Assembly (NCBI GenBank): GCA_019117605.1 | Contig: DWZK01000101.1 | Span: forward strand, 1-55,082 | Source: Candidatus Intestinimonas stercoravium | GTDB lineage: Bacteria; Bacillota; Clostridia; Oscillospirales; Oscillospiraceae | Direction: 5' to 3' | DNA: 55,082 nucleotides | Part shown: piece by piece, positions 15,367 through 24,733 of the stretch | Layout: each line of letters begins with the position of its first letter | Position numbering within the stretch: the stretch's first letter is position 1 | Translations under genes and position numbers: made by a program | Notes under the pieces: generated by a model | The model's input: only the letters and a program-made list of their open reading frames with translations | Database searches by the model: none | Told to the model about the DNA's origin: nothing

Positions 15367-16989
15367 TCATTTGCCCTCCACGGCGTCCTTCCTGGCCCGG
15401 GCCGCGCCCACGAAGGCCCGGAACAGGGGGTGGGCCCGGTTGGGGCGGGACTTGAACTCGGGGTGGAACTGGACGCCCACGAACCAGGGGTGTCCGGGGA
15501 GCTCCACCATCTCCACCAGCCGCCCGTCGGGGGACAGTCCGGCCAGCTTCAGGCCGTGGGCGGTGAGGACCTCCCGGTAGGCGTTGTTGAACTCGTAGCG
15601 GTGGCGGTGCCGCTCAGAGATGTCCAGGGCCTGATAGGCCTCCCAGCTGGGCCCCTCCTGGGCGGTGAGGCGGCAGGGGTAGGCCCCCAGGCGCATGGTG
15701 CCGCCCTTGGCGGTGACCCCCACCTGGTCGGGCATCAGGTCGATGACGGGGGCGCTGGTCTCCGGGTCCAGCTCGCTGGAGTGGGCCCCCTGGAGGCCCG
15801 CCACATGGCGGGCGAACTCCACCACCGCCATCTGCATGCCCAGGCAGATGCCGAAGTAGGGCACCCCCTCCTCCCGGGCATACCGGATGGCGGAGAGCAT
15901 CCCGTCCACCCCCCGGCTGCCGAAGCCGCCGGGCACCAGCACGCCGCCGCAGCCCTCCAGCATCCGGTGGGCGTTCTCATCGGTGAGGGCCTCGGAGTCC
16001 ACCCAGCGGATGTCCACCTTCACGTCGTTCTCGATGCCGCCGTGGGCCAGGGCCTCCGCCACGGAGAGGTAGGCGTCGTGGAGCCCCACATACTTGCCCA
16101 CCAGGGCGATCTCCACCCGCTCCCGGGCGGCCTTCTCCCGCTTGACCATGGCGGTCCACTCGGTGAGGTCGGGGGGCGTGGCGGTAAGGCCCAGGCGGCG
16201 GCACACCGCGGCGGCCAGGCCCTCCCGCTCCAGCATCAGGGGCACCTCGTAGAGGGACTCGGCGGTGAGGTTGGGGATCACGTTCTCCGGGGGGATGTTG
16301 CAGAAGAGGGAGATCTTCTTCCGCAGGTCGTCGGGCAGGGGGCGCTCGGACCGGCAGACGATCACGTCGGGCTGGATGCCCAGGCCCAGCAGCTCCTTCA
16401 CCGAGTGCTGAGTGGGCTTGCTCTTGAGCTCGTCCGAGCCGGGGATGGCCACCACCAGGGATACATGGAGGTACATCACGTCCTGGCGGCCCACCTCGGA
16501 GGCCACCTGCCGGATGGCCTCCAGGAAGGGCTGGGACTCGATGTCGCCCACAGTGCCCCCGATCTCGGTGATCACCACGTCCACATCTCCCCGGCGGCCC
16601 ACCCGGTAGACCCGCTCCTTGATCTCGTCGGTGATGTGGGGGATCACCTGGACCGTGCCGCCCAGATAGCCCCCCTCCCGCTCCCGGCCGAGCACCGTCC
16701 AGTACACCTTGCCCGAGGTCACCGAGGAATCCACCGTCAGATCCTCGTCGGTGAAGCGCTCGTAGTGGCCCAGGTCCAGATCGGTCTCCGCCCCGTCGTC
16801 GGTGACGAACACCTCCCCGTGCTGGAAGGGGTTCATGGTCCCCGGGTCCACGTTCAGGTAGGGGTCGAACTTCTGGAGGGCCACCCGCAGCCCCCGCTGC
16901 CGGAGCAGCCGCCCCAGGGATGCCGCCGTGATCCCCTTGCCCAGGCCGGAGACCACTCCTCCGGTGACGAAAATATACTTGACCGCCAT
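15367..16989 (-). CDS. pyrG: CTP synthase
   Basis: Converts UTP to CTP with glutamine and ATP. The 540-residue length is typical. The N-terminal synthetase domain has [11 protein letters not shown] and the [20 protein letters not shown] segment. The class-I glutamine amidotransferase domain has the nucleophile Cys in GICLGMQ and the C-terminal His/Glu in [11 protein letters not shown] 16989 is preferred over an earlier in-frame ATG because GGGAGG lies 8 nt upstream. It is monocistronic, with a strong promoter at 17069-17097 and a small leader hairpin touching the ribosome site. Confidence 0.97.
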   Translation of the reverse strand: MAVKYIFVTGGVVSGLGKGITAASLGRLLRQRGLRVALQKFDPYLNVDPGTMNPFQHGEVFVTDDGAETDLDLGHYERFTDEDLTVDSSVTSGKVYWTVLGREREGGYLGGTVQVIPHITDEIKERVYRVGRRGDVDVVITEIGGTVGDIESQPFLEAIRQVASEVGRQDVMYLHVSLVVAIPGSDELKSKPTQHSVKELLGLGIQPDVIVCRSERPLPDDLRKKISLFCNIPPENVIPNLTAESLYEVPLMLEREGLAAAVCRRLGLTATPPDLTEWTAMVKREKAARERVEIALVGKYVGLHDAYLSVAEALAHGGIENDVKVDIRWVDSEALTDENAHRMLEGCGGVLVPGGFGSRGVDGMLSAIRYAREEGVPYFGICLGMQMAVVEFARHVAGLQGAHSSELDPETSAPVIDLMPDQVGVTAKGGTMRLGAYPCRLTAQEGPSWEAYQALDISERHRHRYEFNNAYREVLTAHGLKLAGLSPDGRLVEMVELPGHPWFVGVQFHPEFKSRPNRAHPLFRAFVGAARARKDAVEGK

Positions 16990-17000
16990 ATCGCATACCT

Positions 17001-17017
17001 CCCACAAAGCGTGTGGG
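17001..17017 (-). other. Leader hairpin at pyrG ribosome site
   Basis: A 6-bp stem CCCACA/TGTGGG with a 5-nt loop. Its 3' arm on the minus strand leads directly into the GGGAGG ribosome-binding site, so folding could modulate initiation. Confidence 0.4.
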
Positions 17018-17068
17018 ACCCCTTTGTCCCCCGGGGCGCCCTTGCCCGCCTAAAAAATAATACCCATC

Positions 17069-17097
17069 ATTTTATATCCGGAGAGCCCCCGCGTCAA
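17069..17097 (-). promoter_or_regulatory. pyrG promoter
   Basis: Minus strand TTGACG-N17-TAAAAT, 80 bp upstream of the ATG. The initial transcribed region carries GGG, but the rest does not match the B. subtilis pyrG reiteration attenuator. Confidence 0.75.
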
Positions 17098-17137
17098 GAC
17101 GGAAGACCGCCAAGATCGGCGCCCCGGCCGCAAAAAA

Positions 17138-17164
17138 CGCCCGCCCCCGGAGAGGGGGCGGGCG
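17138..17164 (-). terminator. Terminator of TSCPD gene
   Basis: An 11-bp stem CGCCCGCCCCC / GGGGGCGGGCG with a short loop, followed by TTTTTT on the minus strand. It lies 58 bp after the stop at 17223. Confidence 0.85.
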
Positions 17165-17222
17165 CAGGGGCGCGGGGAGCGCTGCCGGCGGGGCCGTTTT
17201 CACCGTCTCAGAGCCTGGCCGC

Positions 17223-17465
17223 TCACAGGGCCTGCCGCAGGGCGGTGGCCAGCTGGTCGGGGCAGGAGGTGGCCTTGGCGCCGCAGCGGATGCCGCTCAG
17301 GCGGTCCACCACGTCCTCCACCTTCATCCCCACCACCAGCTTGGAGATGCCCTTCAGGTTGCCGTCGCAGCCGCCCACGATCTTCACCCCGCGGACCACG
17401 CCGTCCTCCACGTCCACGATCATCTGCCGGGAGCAGGTGCCCTTGGTCTTGTAGTCGATGGTCAT
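17223..17465 (-). CDS. TSCPD-domain protein of unknown function (TIGR03905 type)
   Basis: The 80-residue protein carries the name-giving TSCPD motif near its C terminus (KATSCPDQL) and conserved cysteines in KGTCSRQM, VGGCDGN and RCGAKATSC. These are likely to bind metal. The domain also occurs at the C terminus of some vitamin-B12-dependent ribonucleotide reductases, but the free-standing form is uncharacterised. Start ATG 17465 has AAGGAGA upstream. It stands alone between spo0A and pyrG. Confidence 0.88.
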   Translation of the reverse strand: MTIDYKTKGTCSRQMIVDVEDGVVRGVKIVGGCDGNLKGISKLVVGMKVEDVVDRLSGIRCGAKATSCPDQLATALRQAL

Positions 17466-17570
17466 ACTTGCCGTTCTCCTTACCCATATGTACTCTTATG
17501 GGTCCCTATTATACGAGCTCCCGGCCCCTTTGTCAAATCGTCCCACGGGCCGTCCCGCGCCCTTTGGAAC

Positions 17571-17609
17571 GTCCCGGGGCCCGCGGCGGGCGGCCGCGGG
17601 CCCCGGGAC
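17571..17609 (-). terminator. Hairpin after spo0A
   Basis: A 17-bp perfect stem (17571-17587 / 17593-17609), 46 bp after the spo0A stop. No T-run follows. Confidence 0.5.
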
Positions 17610-17654
17610 CCTCTTGGGGAGGGCGGGGGGCGGGGCACAGGCCCCCGCCCTCCG

Positions 17655-18416
17655 TCACCGCACCCGGCGCTGGAGCTGGAGCCGGTCGGCGATCATGGCG
17701 ATGAACTCCGAGTTGGTGGGTTTCCCCTTGATATTGGACACGGTGTAGCCGAAATACTTCTGGAGGGTCTCCAGGTCTCCCCGGTCCCAGGCCACCTCGA
17801 TGGCGTGGCGGATGGCCCGCTCCACCCGGCTGGCGGTGGTGTTGAAGCGCTTGGCCACCTCCGGGTAGAGGATCTTGGTCACTGCGTTGATGACCTCCAT
17901 GTCCTCCACCGCCATGATGATGGCCTCCCGGAGGTACTGATAGCCCTTGATGTGGGCGGGCACGCCGATCTCGTGGATGATGGCGGTGACCGCCGTCTCC
18001 AGATCCTGGTGGAGGACCTGGGCCATATCCTCCTCGCCGGCGGGCAGGCTGTCGGTGAGATAGCGGACCCGCTCGATGGCGGTGGTGAGCCTGCACGGCT
18101 TCATCAGGGAATAGTCCGCCCCTTTGGCCGCGGCCAGCTCCGCGGTCCTGCCCTTTGCCAGGGCGGAGAGGACCAGGCACCGGGGCCCGCCGTCGTAGTT
18201 GAGGGCCTCCAGGACTTCCAGCCCGTCCATCTTGGAGAGGATCAGGTCCAGGATCACCACGTCCGGCCTCAGGTCCCGGGCCAGCTCGGCCGCCTTCTCG
18301 CCGTCGTCGGTCACGGCTACGACTTCCATATCGCCCTCTTCCTTCAGGGCATCCGCCAGCGCGTCGCGAAAGTTCTCGTCCGCGTCTGCGATCAACACTC
18401 GCCTTTTGCTGTCCAT
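17655..18416 (-). CDS. spo0A: Sporulation master response regulator Spo0A
   Basis: Phosphorylation-activated transcription factor that commits the cell to sporulation, 253 residues. The receiver domain has acidic residues at 11-13, phospho-acceptor Asp57 (VVILDLIL) and a conserved Lys in SLMKP. The C-terminal Spo0A DNA-binding domain (about 140-253) contains [16 protein letters not shown] and the recognition helix region [18 protein letters not shown], nearly invariant in spore formers. It lies directly downstream of spoIVB, the order found in Bacillus and Clostridia. Its promoter is probably in the 157-bp gap. Confidence 0.97.
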   Translation of the reverse strand: MDSKRRVLIADADENFRDALADALKEEGDMEVVAVTDDGEKAAELARDLRPDVVILDLILSKMDGLEVLEALNYDGGPRCLVLSALAKGRTAELAAAKGADYSLMKPCRLTTAIERVRYLTDSLPAGEEDMAQVLHQDLETAVTAIIHEIGVPAHIKGYQYLREAIIMAVEDMEVINAVTKILYPEVAKRFNTTASRVERAIRHAIEVAWDRGDLETLQKYFGYTVSNIKGKPTNSEFIAMIADRLQLQRRVR

Positions 18417-18484
18417 GTCCTTGTCTCCCTTTCCAGCGGGGCCCTCCCCCCGCGTGATCTCAGGCCGTCATGCCTCGTATTCAC

Positions 18485-18513
18485 AAATTACCACAAGATG
18501 ACAGATAAGGCAA
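18485..18513 (-). promoter_or_regulatory. Candidate spo0A promoter
   Basis: Minus strand TTGCCT-N17-TAATTT with a TG extension, 69 bp upstream of the spo0A ATG. Scores are moderate. A TGTCGAT/ATCGAAC dyad further up (18542-18560) resembles a degenerate 0A box. Confidence 0.35.
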
Positions 18514-18573
18514 GAGTTTTTTCCCATTTTCTGGTAACTTTAGTTCGATAAAAATCGACATCCTTCTCGGATA

Positions 18574-19644
18574 TCAGGTGCTCTCCGCCGCCGTTTCCCC
18601 CTGTTTCAGCATGGTCTCCGCCAAGATCCCATACCCGGAGGTGGGGTCGTTCACCAGCACATGGGTCACCGCGCCCACCAGCCGCCCCTCCTGGAGGATC
18701 GGGGAGCCGCTCATGCCCTGGACGATGCCCCCGGTCTTTTCCAGCAGGGCGGGGTCTGTGACCTTCACCATCAGCTCCCGGGTGTCATGGGCGCCCGCCG
18801 GATACACCCGGACGATCTCCACCGCGTACTCCTTCACGCTGTCCCCCTCCACGTTGGAGAGGATCGTGGCAGGGCCCACCTGGACCTGCTCCCGCCGGGC
18901 CACCGGCACCGGCTCCAGGCCCTCGGTCAGCCCGCCGTCGGTGAGGGTGCCGAAGACCCCGCTGTCCGTATTGGCGTAGAGCTCGCCCAGGTCCTTATCC
19001 GTCTGGAAGCTCCCGTGGAGCTCTCCCGGGGCGCCGCTCTCCCCCTTCTTCACGTCGGAGACCGTGGCATAGAGGATGCCGCCGGACTCCAGGGGCATGA
19101 GCTGGGCCGTGTCCACGTCGCTGATGCCGTGGCCCAGGGCGGCGAACCGCCCGCTGTCCGGGTCGTAGTAGGTCATGGTGCCGATGCCCGCCATGGAGTC
19201 CCGGATCCACGCCCCCAGCCGGTAGCTGCCGTCGCTGCACTGGACCGCCCGGGCGGTGAACTGCACCTGCTCGTCATCCCGGATGGCCCGGATGCTCATG
19301 TCCTCCCCCTCCAGGTCCTGGAGGACCTCCCGCACCTGCTCGATCGTGTCCACCTGGGTGCTGTTGATGTGGGTGATGATGTCCCCCTGGCGGAGGCCGC
19401 AGTCCTTGGCCGGGGCCGCCGCCCCTGTCTCGCCCGGGACCTGGGCCAGGCCCACCACCATGACCCCGTCGGAGAAGAGCTTGATGCCCACCGCTCTCCC
19501 CATGGGGACCAGCATCTCCTCCTCTCCGGGAGAGGCCGCCTGGGCCGCCGTCCAGGTCCCCATCCAAACCATCACCATGGCCAGGCACAGCCCCAGGCAC
19601 CGGCCCAGCAGAGCCCATGGCCTCCCCTCCTTGTCCTCTTTCAA
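18574..19644 (-). CDS. spoIVB: SpoIVB serine peptidase
   Basis: Forespore-secreted S55 peptidase that triggers pro-sigma-K processing. The 356 residues comprise a signal-anchor (about 12-35), a PDZ domain (about 60-135; GLRQGDIITHINSTQV) and the SpoIVB peptidase domain with catalytic His in LGHGISD and Ser in GMSGSPIL. The start is proposed as TTG at 19644, with GAGAGGGG 7 nt upstream. A nearby ATG (19618) has a better AAGGAGG but lies in another frame. It is upstream of spo0A, as in other endospore formers. Confidence 0.93.
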   Translation of the reverse strand: MKEDKEGRPWALLGRCLGLCLAMVMVWMGTWTAAQAASPGEEEMLVPMGRAVGIKLFSDGVMVVGLAQVPGETGAAAPAKDCGLRQGDIITHINSTQVDTIEQVREVLQDLEGEDMSIRAIRDDEQVQFTARAVQCSDGSYRLGAWIRDSMAGIGTMTYYDPDSGRFAALGHGISDVDTAQLMPLESGGILYATVSDVKKGESGAPGELHGSFQTDKDLGELYANTDSGVFGTLTDGGLTEGLEPVPVARREQVQVGPATILSNVEGDSVKEYAVEIVRVYPAGAHDTRELMVKVTDPALLEKTGGIVQGMSGSPILQEGRLVGAVTHVLVNDPTSGYGILAETMLKQGETAAEST

Positions 19645-20015
19645 GTCTACCGCCCCTCTCAAAAAAAGATCCGCGTCGCGGGATGCCGGCCGGGACGTCT
19701 GCCCCGGCCAGATCTTAATATGGCCCTTTCCGCGCAAAAAAAGCGGCGGCAGCGCTGGGAAAGAAACACACCTTTTACATGGAGATCTCTCCCTTTTCCC
19801 GCCGTTTCCCCGATATCCCGCCCTGAGGCACGGCACGCTCTCTCTGTTTTTCCAGAAAATATATCAAATACCGCGGCGGGCTCCTCTGTGCCGGTGTTTT
19901 TCCCTGTGTGTCCGATCTTATACGAACTTTTTACCTGATGCCTCTTTACAGTCCGCCCTCTCTTTTTTATGATGATAGAGACATCGGCGAGAGGCGGGAA
20001 AAGGAGGGGCCGGAT
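19645..20015. other. Divergent intergenic region spoIVB / zinc-ribbon gene
   Basis: 371 bp without a gene and clearly more AT-rich than its surroundings. The only convincing signal is the plus-strand promoter at 19945-19973. No sigma-F/-G promoter for spoIVB could be identified, and recN, often upstream of spoIVB, is absent. Confidence 0.6.
19945..19973 (+). promoter_or_regulatory. Promoter of zinc-ribbon membrane protein gene
   Basis: TTTACA-N17-TATGAT, 43 bp upstream of the ATG at 20016. Confidence 0.7.
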
Positions 20016-20282
20016 ATGGCGCGCGGCAGATGGAAGCGGAGGCTCTGGTGCTGGATCGGCGGGCTGCTCCTGGCGGCGGGTGCCCTGCTGCTGTGGGCGG
20101 GGCTCCTCCTCGGGGGGCACTGGCTCCCCACAGGGGCGGGACTGCTCCTCCTCCTGGCCGGCGGAGCCCTGGCCCTGGTCAAGGTGCGCTGCCCCTTCTG
20201 CCGCCGGTACCTGGGCACCGCCTCCGAGGGGTGGCGCTTCTGCCCCCACTGCGGCGCCGCGCTGGACGTGGACGCCCGGTGA
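20016..20282 (+). CDS. Small membrane protein with C-terminal zinc ribbon
   Basis: Not assigned to a characterised family. The 88-residue product has a basic start, two hydrophobic helices (about 10-30 and 36-55), then a cytoplasmic zinc ribbon with two knuckles, CPFC (59-62) and CPHC (about 76-79). Such membrane-tethered rubredoxin-like knuckles are common in small Firmicutes proteins of unknown role. ATG 20016 follows AAAAGGAGGGG. It is monocistronic, with its own promoter and a very long terminator. Confidence 0.8.
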   Translation: MARGRWKRRLWCWIGGLLLAAGALLLWAGLLLGGHWLPTGAGLLLLLAGGALALVKVRCPFCRRYLGTASEGWRFCPHCGAALDVDAR

Positions 20283-20296
20283 GCCCCGCCCCGCGG

Positions 20297-20342
20297 ATAC
20301 GCATACCGCCCCGGCTCGTATGAGCCGGGGCGGTATGCGTAT
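20297..20342 (+). terminator. Long perfect hairpin after zinc-ribbon gene
   Basis: A 20-bp perfect stem (20297-20316 / 20323-20342) with a 6-nt loop, 14 bp after the stop. It probably also ends the convergent response-regulator operon. Confidence 0.7.
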
Positions 20343-20435
20343 GGGAGAGATCCGGCCCGCCCTTCGATACGCGGGCATCGTTTTGGGGGAGGCGGCCGCG
20401 GCAGCGCGCCCGCTCCTCTGTCCGGGGGCCCCAGC

Positions 20436-21788
20436 TCAGTTCAGGCCGAACTGCTTGAGCTTGTACTGGAGCGTCCGCTTGGAGATGCCCAGATATTGGG
20501 CGGTCTTCTCCCGGTGGCCGCCGAACTTCTCCAGGGCGGCGGCGACGATCGCGGCATCCTGTTGGTTGAGCATCTGCTTATAGCTGTTGGAGGGCTGCCG
20601 CTCCACACCGACGGAAGGCGCCTGGCGGATGCTGGAGAGGCGGATGGGCAGGGAGGCGGAGGTCAGCATATCGTCGTCGCAGAGGGCCACCGCCGCCTCG
20701 ATCGCATTCTCCAGCTCCCGTATGTTCCCCGGCCAGTCATAGCGCAGCAGGACGTCCCAGAAATCGTCTGTGATGGTCTGGATGTTCTTCCCGATGCTCT
20801 TTTGGAAGCGGTCGATGAACGTATTGGCCAGCATGACGATGTCATTGCGCCGGTAGCGCAGCGGCGGGACCTCGATGCGCACGACATTGAGCCGGTAGTA
20901 CAGGTCCAGCCGGAAGGTCCCCTCCCGCACGCTGTTCTCCAGGTCTTCGTTGGTGGCCGCGATGATGCGCGCGTGGATCGGCAGGCGGCGGACCCCTCCC
21001 ACCCGCTCGTAATAGCGGTCCTGCAGGACGGTCAGCAGCCTGGACTGCAGGTTCAGCGGCATGATCCCGATCTCATCCAGGAAGATCGTGCCCTCTCCCG
21101 CCAGCTCGAACTTCCCTTTTTTCAGGGTATTCGCCCCGGTGAAAGAGCCCTTCTCATGGCCGAAGAGCTCGCTTTCGATCAGGTTCGGCTGGATGGCGGC
21201 GCAGTTGACGTGTATGAAGGGCAGCGCCGCCCGCTTCCCGCTGTAGTGGATCTCTTTCGCCACCACCCCTTTGCCTGTTCCGCTCTCCCCGGTTATCAGG
21301 ACGGTGGTGTCGATGTCCTTCACCTTCCGGATCACGTCTCTGACCTGGGCGCTGAGCGTATCCTGGAAGGACGGCTCGGAGGGGGCCTCTCTGGGCCCCT
21401 CTTCCAGGTCCACGTTGAGGAGATTGGCGCGGGAGCGCAGGATCCGCTCCACTTTCTGCATCAGCTCCGCCATGTCATAGGGCTTCGTGACATAGTCGTC
21501 CGCCCCCGCCTTGATCGCCTCTACCGCGCTCTCGATCCGCCCGTAGGCGGTGATGATGACCACGACGGAGCGGGTGCTCCGTGCGCGGATCGCCCGCAGG
21601 ATCTCCATCCCGTTCTTATGGGGGAGATGCATATCCAGCAGGACCAGGTCGAAGGTCATATGCCGGCACTGCTCATACGCCTCGCCGCCGTCGCTCAGCG
21701 CGGTGACCTCATACCCCGCCGCCTGGAACTCCTCCTGGAGGATGTTCAGGGAGATGCTCTCATCCTCCACGATCAAACAAGAGTACAT
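20436..21788 (-). CDS. NtrC-family response regulator (sigma-54 activator)
   Basis: The 450-residue activator has a receiver domain (phospho-acceptor Asp52 in LLDMHLPHKNG, Lys102), an AAA+ domain with Walker A GESGTGKG (167-174), GSFTGA (214-219, the common variant of GAFTGA) and Walker B GTIFLDE, and a Fis-type HTH (about 410-448; HREKTAQYLGISKRTLQYKL). It is co-transcribed with the histidine kinase upstream (18-bp gap). Two perfect sigma-54 promoters with tandem dyads lie 4-6 kb away between the CoA-pathway operons and are its most likely targets. Confidence 0.94.
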   Translation of the reverse strand: MYSCLIVEDESISLNILQEEFQAAGYEVTALSDGGEAYEQCRHMTFDLVLLDMHLPHKNGMEILRAIRARSTRSVVVIITAYGRIESAVEAIKAGADDYVTKPYDMAELMQKVERILRSRANLLNVDLEEGPREAPSEPSFQDTLSAQVRDVIRKVKDIDTTVLITGESGTGKGVVAKEIHYSGKRAALPFIHVNCAAIQPNLIESELFGHEKGSFTGANTLKKGKFELAGEGTIFLDEIGIMPLNLQSRLLTVLQDRYYERVGGVRRLPIHARIIAATNEDLENSVREGTFRLDLYYRLNVVRIEVPPLRYRRNDIVMLANTFIDRFQKSIGKNIQTITDDFWDVLLRYDWPGNIRELENAIEAAVALCDDDMLTSASLPIRLSSIRQAPSVGVERQPSNSYKQMLNQQDAAIVAAALEKFGGHREKTAQYLGISKRTLQYKLKQFGLN

Positions 21789-21806
21789 GACTGTCCCCCC
21801 AGTTCT

Positions 21807-23264
21807 TTATACAGGCGTCGGGAGCTCGATGCTGCATATGGTCAGCCCGTCCTCCCCCGTTCTCAGCGAGATCGTGCCCTTATAGGGCTCCAAGCTGCGC
21901 TTGGCCATGAACAGGCCCAGTCCGGACCCGTTCTCCTTCGTGGTGTAGTAGGGGCTGAAGAGCTGTTCCGTATCCACCCCCTGCAGGCCCACGCCGTTAT
22001 CCACCACAGAGATCGCGATCTTCTTCTCTTCCGGACAGTACCTGCTGCGCACGAAGATCGACCCGTCGTCGGTGATCGCCTGCTGGGCGTTGATCAGTAT
22101 ATTCAGGAATATCTGCTGCATATCTGTGCTTTTCGCCCGGATGATGGGGATCTGCTCGTCCAGATCGCTGGAGATCTCGATGTCGCGGAAGATCTTCTGC
22201 CGGTTGACCATCTGGATGCAGTTCCGCAGGACCTCGTTGAGGTCCAGCTGGGTGCTCTGGGCCTGCTTCGCCACGTTCCCGAAGGAGAGCATCTGGTCGA
22301 TGATATTGTCGATCCGCTTGACCTCGCTGGAGATGAGCCCCACCACCTCGCGCGAGCGCTCGCTGATGCCCCGGTCCTTTTTCAGCAGGCTGGCGCAGTT
22401 GGAGATATTCATCAGCGGGTTCTTGATGTCGTGGGAGAGCCCCAGAGAGATCTCCCCCAGCTGGACATGATATTTGAACTGTTCGAACTGATAGTCGAAG
22501 AACTGCTGCTGCGTCACGTCGGTCCCCACCAGCACCACGCCGGGGATCTGGCTCTTGCTGTTGCAGAGGGGGGAGATCGCCAGGTCCAGGATGTGGTCGT
22601 CTCCCTTCTGCGTCACCACCACGTTGTTCATCCGGCTGCGCGCGCCGCTCACCCGCACGCTCTCTATGGTCTTCAGCAGCTGCTCCCCATCCCGCACCGT
22701 GCGGTATACGGTGTCCGCGAAGCTGGGGTCTCCGCCCCAGAACTCCCGGGCCGCGTCGTTCTGTGAGATGATATGGTGCCCCTCGTCCAGGACCATGATC
22801 AGATCGGCCGTGCTGTCGAGGATGCTGTTTACATAATTCACTTCCTGGATATACTGGTTCTGGAGGACCACCCGGCCGTAGGCCGCCTCCGCGAAGATCG
22901 TATACCACTGGATGTCCCGCCGGTCGTAGTGTCCGCCGCACCGCCCGTGGAAGGTGAACACCCGGTATCCCTTCTCTGTGATCCGGATGGGGAAGAGGAC
23001 ATATTCCCACCCGCCGGAAGAGGAGAACAGCCGGAAGGGATAGTCCTGCTCCAGGAGCAGCGGCGCGTGCTGCTCCACGAAGGACAGGGCGAGGGGATCT
23101 CCGTCCCCGTGGAGAGAGATGCTCGCCTCGATACGCGCCCTCCCCTTCGGCGTCAGAGACATGATGCCGAACCAGTCGCTCCCCAGGAGCTGGGGGATCC
23201 CCTGCTTGAATTGGCGCTGCAGGGTCTGTTCCGCCGAAAAACAGCTGTCGTCTAAAAACAACAT
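21807..23264 (-). CDS. Soluble PAS sensor histidine kinase
   Basis: The 485-residue kinase has no membrane segment, so it senses an intracellular signal. Residues 1-140 form an unassigned sensor region. A PAS domain (about 142-255) follows. The HisKA motif carries His278 in LGLSHDIKNPLMN. The HATPase domain has N-box ILINAQQAI, G1 DNGVG and G2 GSGLGLF. The NtrB-like layout fits its NtrC-type partner. ATG 23264 follows AAGGAGAGAGGA. The operon has a sigma-A promoter (TTGCCA-N18-TATACT). Confidence 0.93.
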   Translation of the reverse strand: MLFLDDSCFSAEQTLQRQFKQGIPQLLGSDWFGIMSLTPKGRARIEASISLHGDGDPLALSFVEQHAPLLLEQDYPFRLFSSSGGWEYVLFPIRITEKGYRVFTFHGRCGGHYDRRDIQWYTIFAEAAYGRVVLQNQYIQEVNYVNSILDSTADLIMVLDEGHHIISQNDAAREFWGGDPSFADTVYRTVRDGEQLLKTIESVRVSGARSRMNNVVVTQKGDDHILDLAISPLCNSKSQIPGVVLVGTDVTQQQFFDYQFEQFKYHVQLGEISLGLSHDIKNPLMNISNCASLLKKDRGISERSREVVGLISSEVKRIDNIIDQMLSFGNVAKQAQSTQLDLNEVLRNCIQMVNRQKIFRDIEISSDLDEQIPIIRAKSTDMQQIFLNILINAQQAITDDGSIFVRSRYCPEEKKIAISVVDNGVGLQGVDTEQLFSPYYTTKENGSGLGLFMAKRSLEPYKGTISLRTGEDGLTICSIELPTPV

Positions 23265-23355
23265 GTCCTCTCTCCTTAAAAGGCTCCGGCCGGCTGGCCG
23301 CGCGTCAGAGCGGGCAGATACACATCTTGATATATCGTCCAGGGTGCCTATCCAA

Positions 23356-23385
23356 AGTATACACCGCGGAGGTCTCCTCTGGCAA
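23356..23385 (-). promoter_or_regulatory. Promoter of histidine kinase operon
   Basis: Minus strand TTGCCA-N18-TATACT, 92 bp upstream of the kinase ATG. Confidence 0.7.
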
Positions 23386-23403
23386 TAAGGCTCCGGAAAA
23401 GCA

Positions 23404-23445
23404 GATGCCTCCGGTATACGGCGAGGGACGTATACCGGAGGCATC
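23404..23445 (-). terminator. Terminator of GntP/CoA-transferase operon
   Basis: A perfect 17-bp stem (23404-23420 / 23429-23445), 8-nt loop, followed on the minus strand by CTGCTTTTCC. It begins 8 bp after the CoA-transferase stop. Confidence 0.85.
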
Positions 23446-23452
23446 TCGGGCT

Positions 23453-24664
23453 TTATCTGACCGCTCCCTTTTCTTTGGCGGCCCGGATCTCCCCTTCCGT
23501 ATATCCGATCTGCTTCAAGACCTCTTCCGTGTCGCGGCCCACGGCGCCTGTGGGCTGATAGCCGCTCTCGTCGTAGGCGCCGAAGAGGACGGGGACCGTG
23601 GGCATGTCCACGGTCTCTCCGTTCTCGAACGTGACCGGGACGATATACCGGTTGGCCAGCGCCTGCGGATCTGTGCGCAGCTCGCTGATGTGGCCGATCT
23701 TCCCGCAGACCAGGTCGGCGGCGGTGAACTCCTCCACCCATGTGTCGCGGTCCTTCTTCATGAACGCCCCCCGCAGTATGGGCATGAACGCGTCGATATT
23801 GGCATGGACGTTGGTGATATCGTTGAACCGCTGGTCCTCGATCAGCTCCTCCAGGCCGAGCACCCGGCACAGCTTCGGGAACGAGCCGTTGTAGTCCGCG
23901 ATCCCGATGAAGAGCCAGTTGCCGTCCCCGCACTGGTACGGGTAGCCCAGGGGATTGTTGGGCCGGTCCTTGTCCTTGGGCAGCTGATTGCCGAACTGCG
24001 TGGACAGGACGTAGGACCCATTGTACCAGATAGCGCTGCCGAAGAGGGACGAGGACACCAGGGTGCCCTTCCCGGTCCTCTGGGCCGCGATGTATGCGGC
24101 CAGGAGCCCGCCGCACAGGATGCTGCCCACGGTGGCATCCCCCGCCCCTGTCGGCGGGAGGAAGGGGAACCCGCCGTCCGCGCCCCAGTCCACGATGGAG
24201 CCCGACCGGGCCCAGTAGGCCACCGTATCGAAGCCGGGCTTCGCGGCGTCGGGCCCCTCGTACCCATAGCCGGTGAAGTGCCCGTAGACCAGCTTGGGGA
24301 AACGGGCGAGGAGCGTCTTGTCGTCTATGCCCATCTTGACCAGGGACTTCATCCGCACGTTGGTCACGAAGATATCGCAGCGGGCGATGAGCTTGAGGAA
24401 CATCTCCATGCCGGTGGGATCCTTCAGATCGATGGATATGAAGCTCTTGTTGGCGTTCTGCAGGGTGAACAGGGGGTTCTCCTCATCCAGGATGGGGCAG
24501 AGCTGATTGCGCCCCACCACGCGCCAGGCGTCTCCCGACAGCCCCTCGACCTTGACGACCTCTGCGCCCCAGTCGGCCAGGAACCTGGCGGCGTTGGGCA
24601 CGGCCACATGGGTCCCCAGCTCCACGACCCGGAGCCCCTCCAGGGGCAGATGCTTCTTGCTCAT
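23453..24664 (-). CDS. Class III CoA-transferase (CaiB/BaiF family)
   Basis: Transfers CoA between carboxylic acids, activating an acid for reduction or dehydration. The 403 residues show the family start (GLRVVELGTHVAVPNAARFL, WGAEVVKVE) and the probable catalytic Asp146 in PGFDTVAYWARSG. Homologous enzymes include CaiB (carnitine), HadA (2-hydroxyisocaproate) and FldA (aryl-lactate). It is the second gene after a GntP permease in a sigma-54 operon and is divergent from acyl-CoA dehydrogenase and crotonase genes. It therefore probably loads the imported acid with CoA recycled from the end product. Confidence 0.93.
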   Translation of the reverse strand: MSKKHLPLEGLRVVELGTHVAVPNAARFLADWGAEVVKVEGLSGDAWRVVGRNQLCPILDEENPLFTLQNANKSFISIDLKDPTGMEMFLKLIARCDIFVTNVRMKSLVKMGIDDKTLLARFPKLVYGHFTGYGYEGPDAAKPGFDTVAYWARSGSIVDWGADGGFPFLPPTGAGDATVGSILCGGLLAAYIAAQRTGKGTLVSSSLFGSAIWYNGSYVLSTQFGNQLPKDKDRPNNPLGYPYQCGDGNWLFIGIADYNGSFPKLCRVLGLEELIEDQRFNDITNVHANIDAFMPILRGAFMKKDRDTWVEEFTAADLVCGKIGHISELRTDPQALANRYIVPVTFENGETVDMPTVPVLFGAYDESGYQPTGAVGRDTEEVLKQIGYTEGEIRAAKEKGAVR

Positions 24665-24733
24665 ACGAACCTCTCCTTTTTATGTTTATTTCGTCGTGTC
24701 TCTGCCATCGGTGGACAGCGGCGGCCTCCTGTC

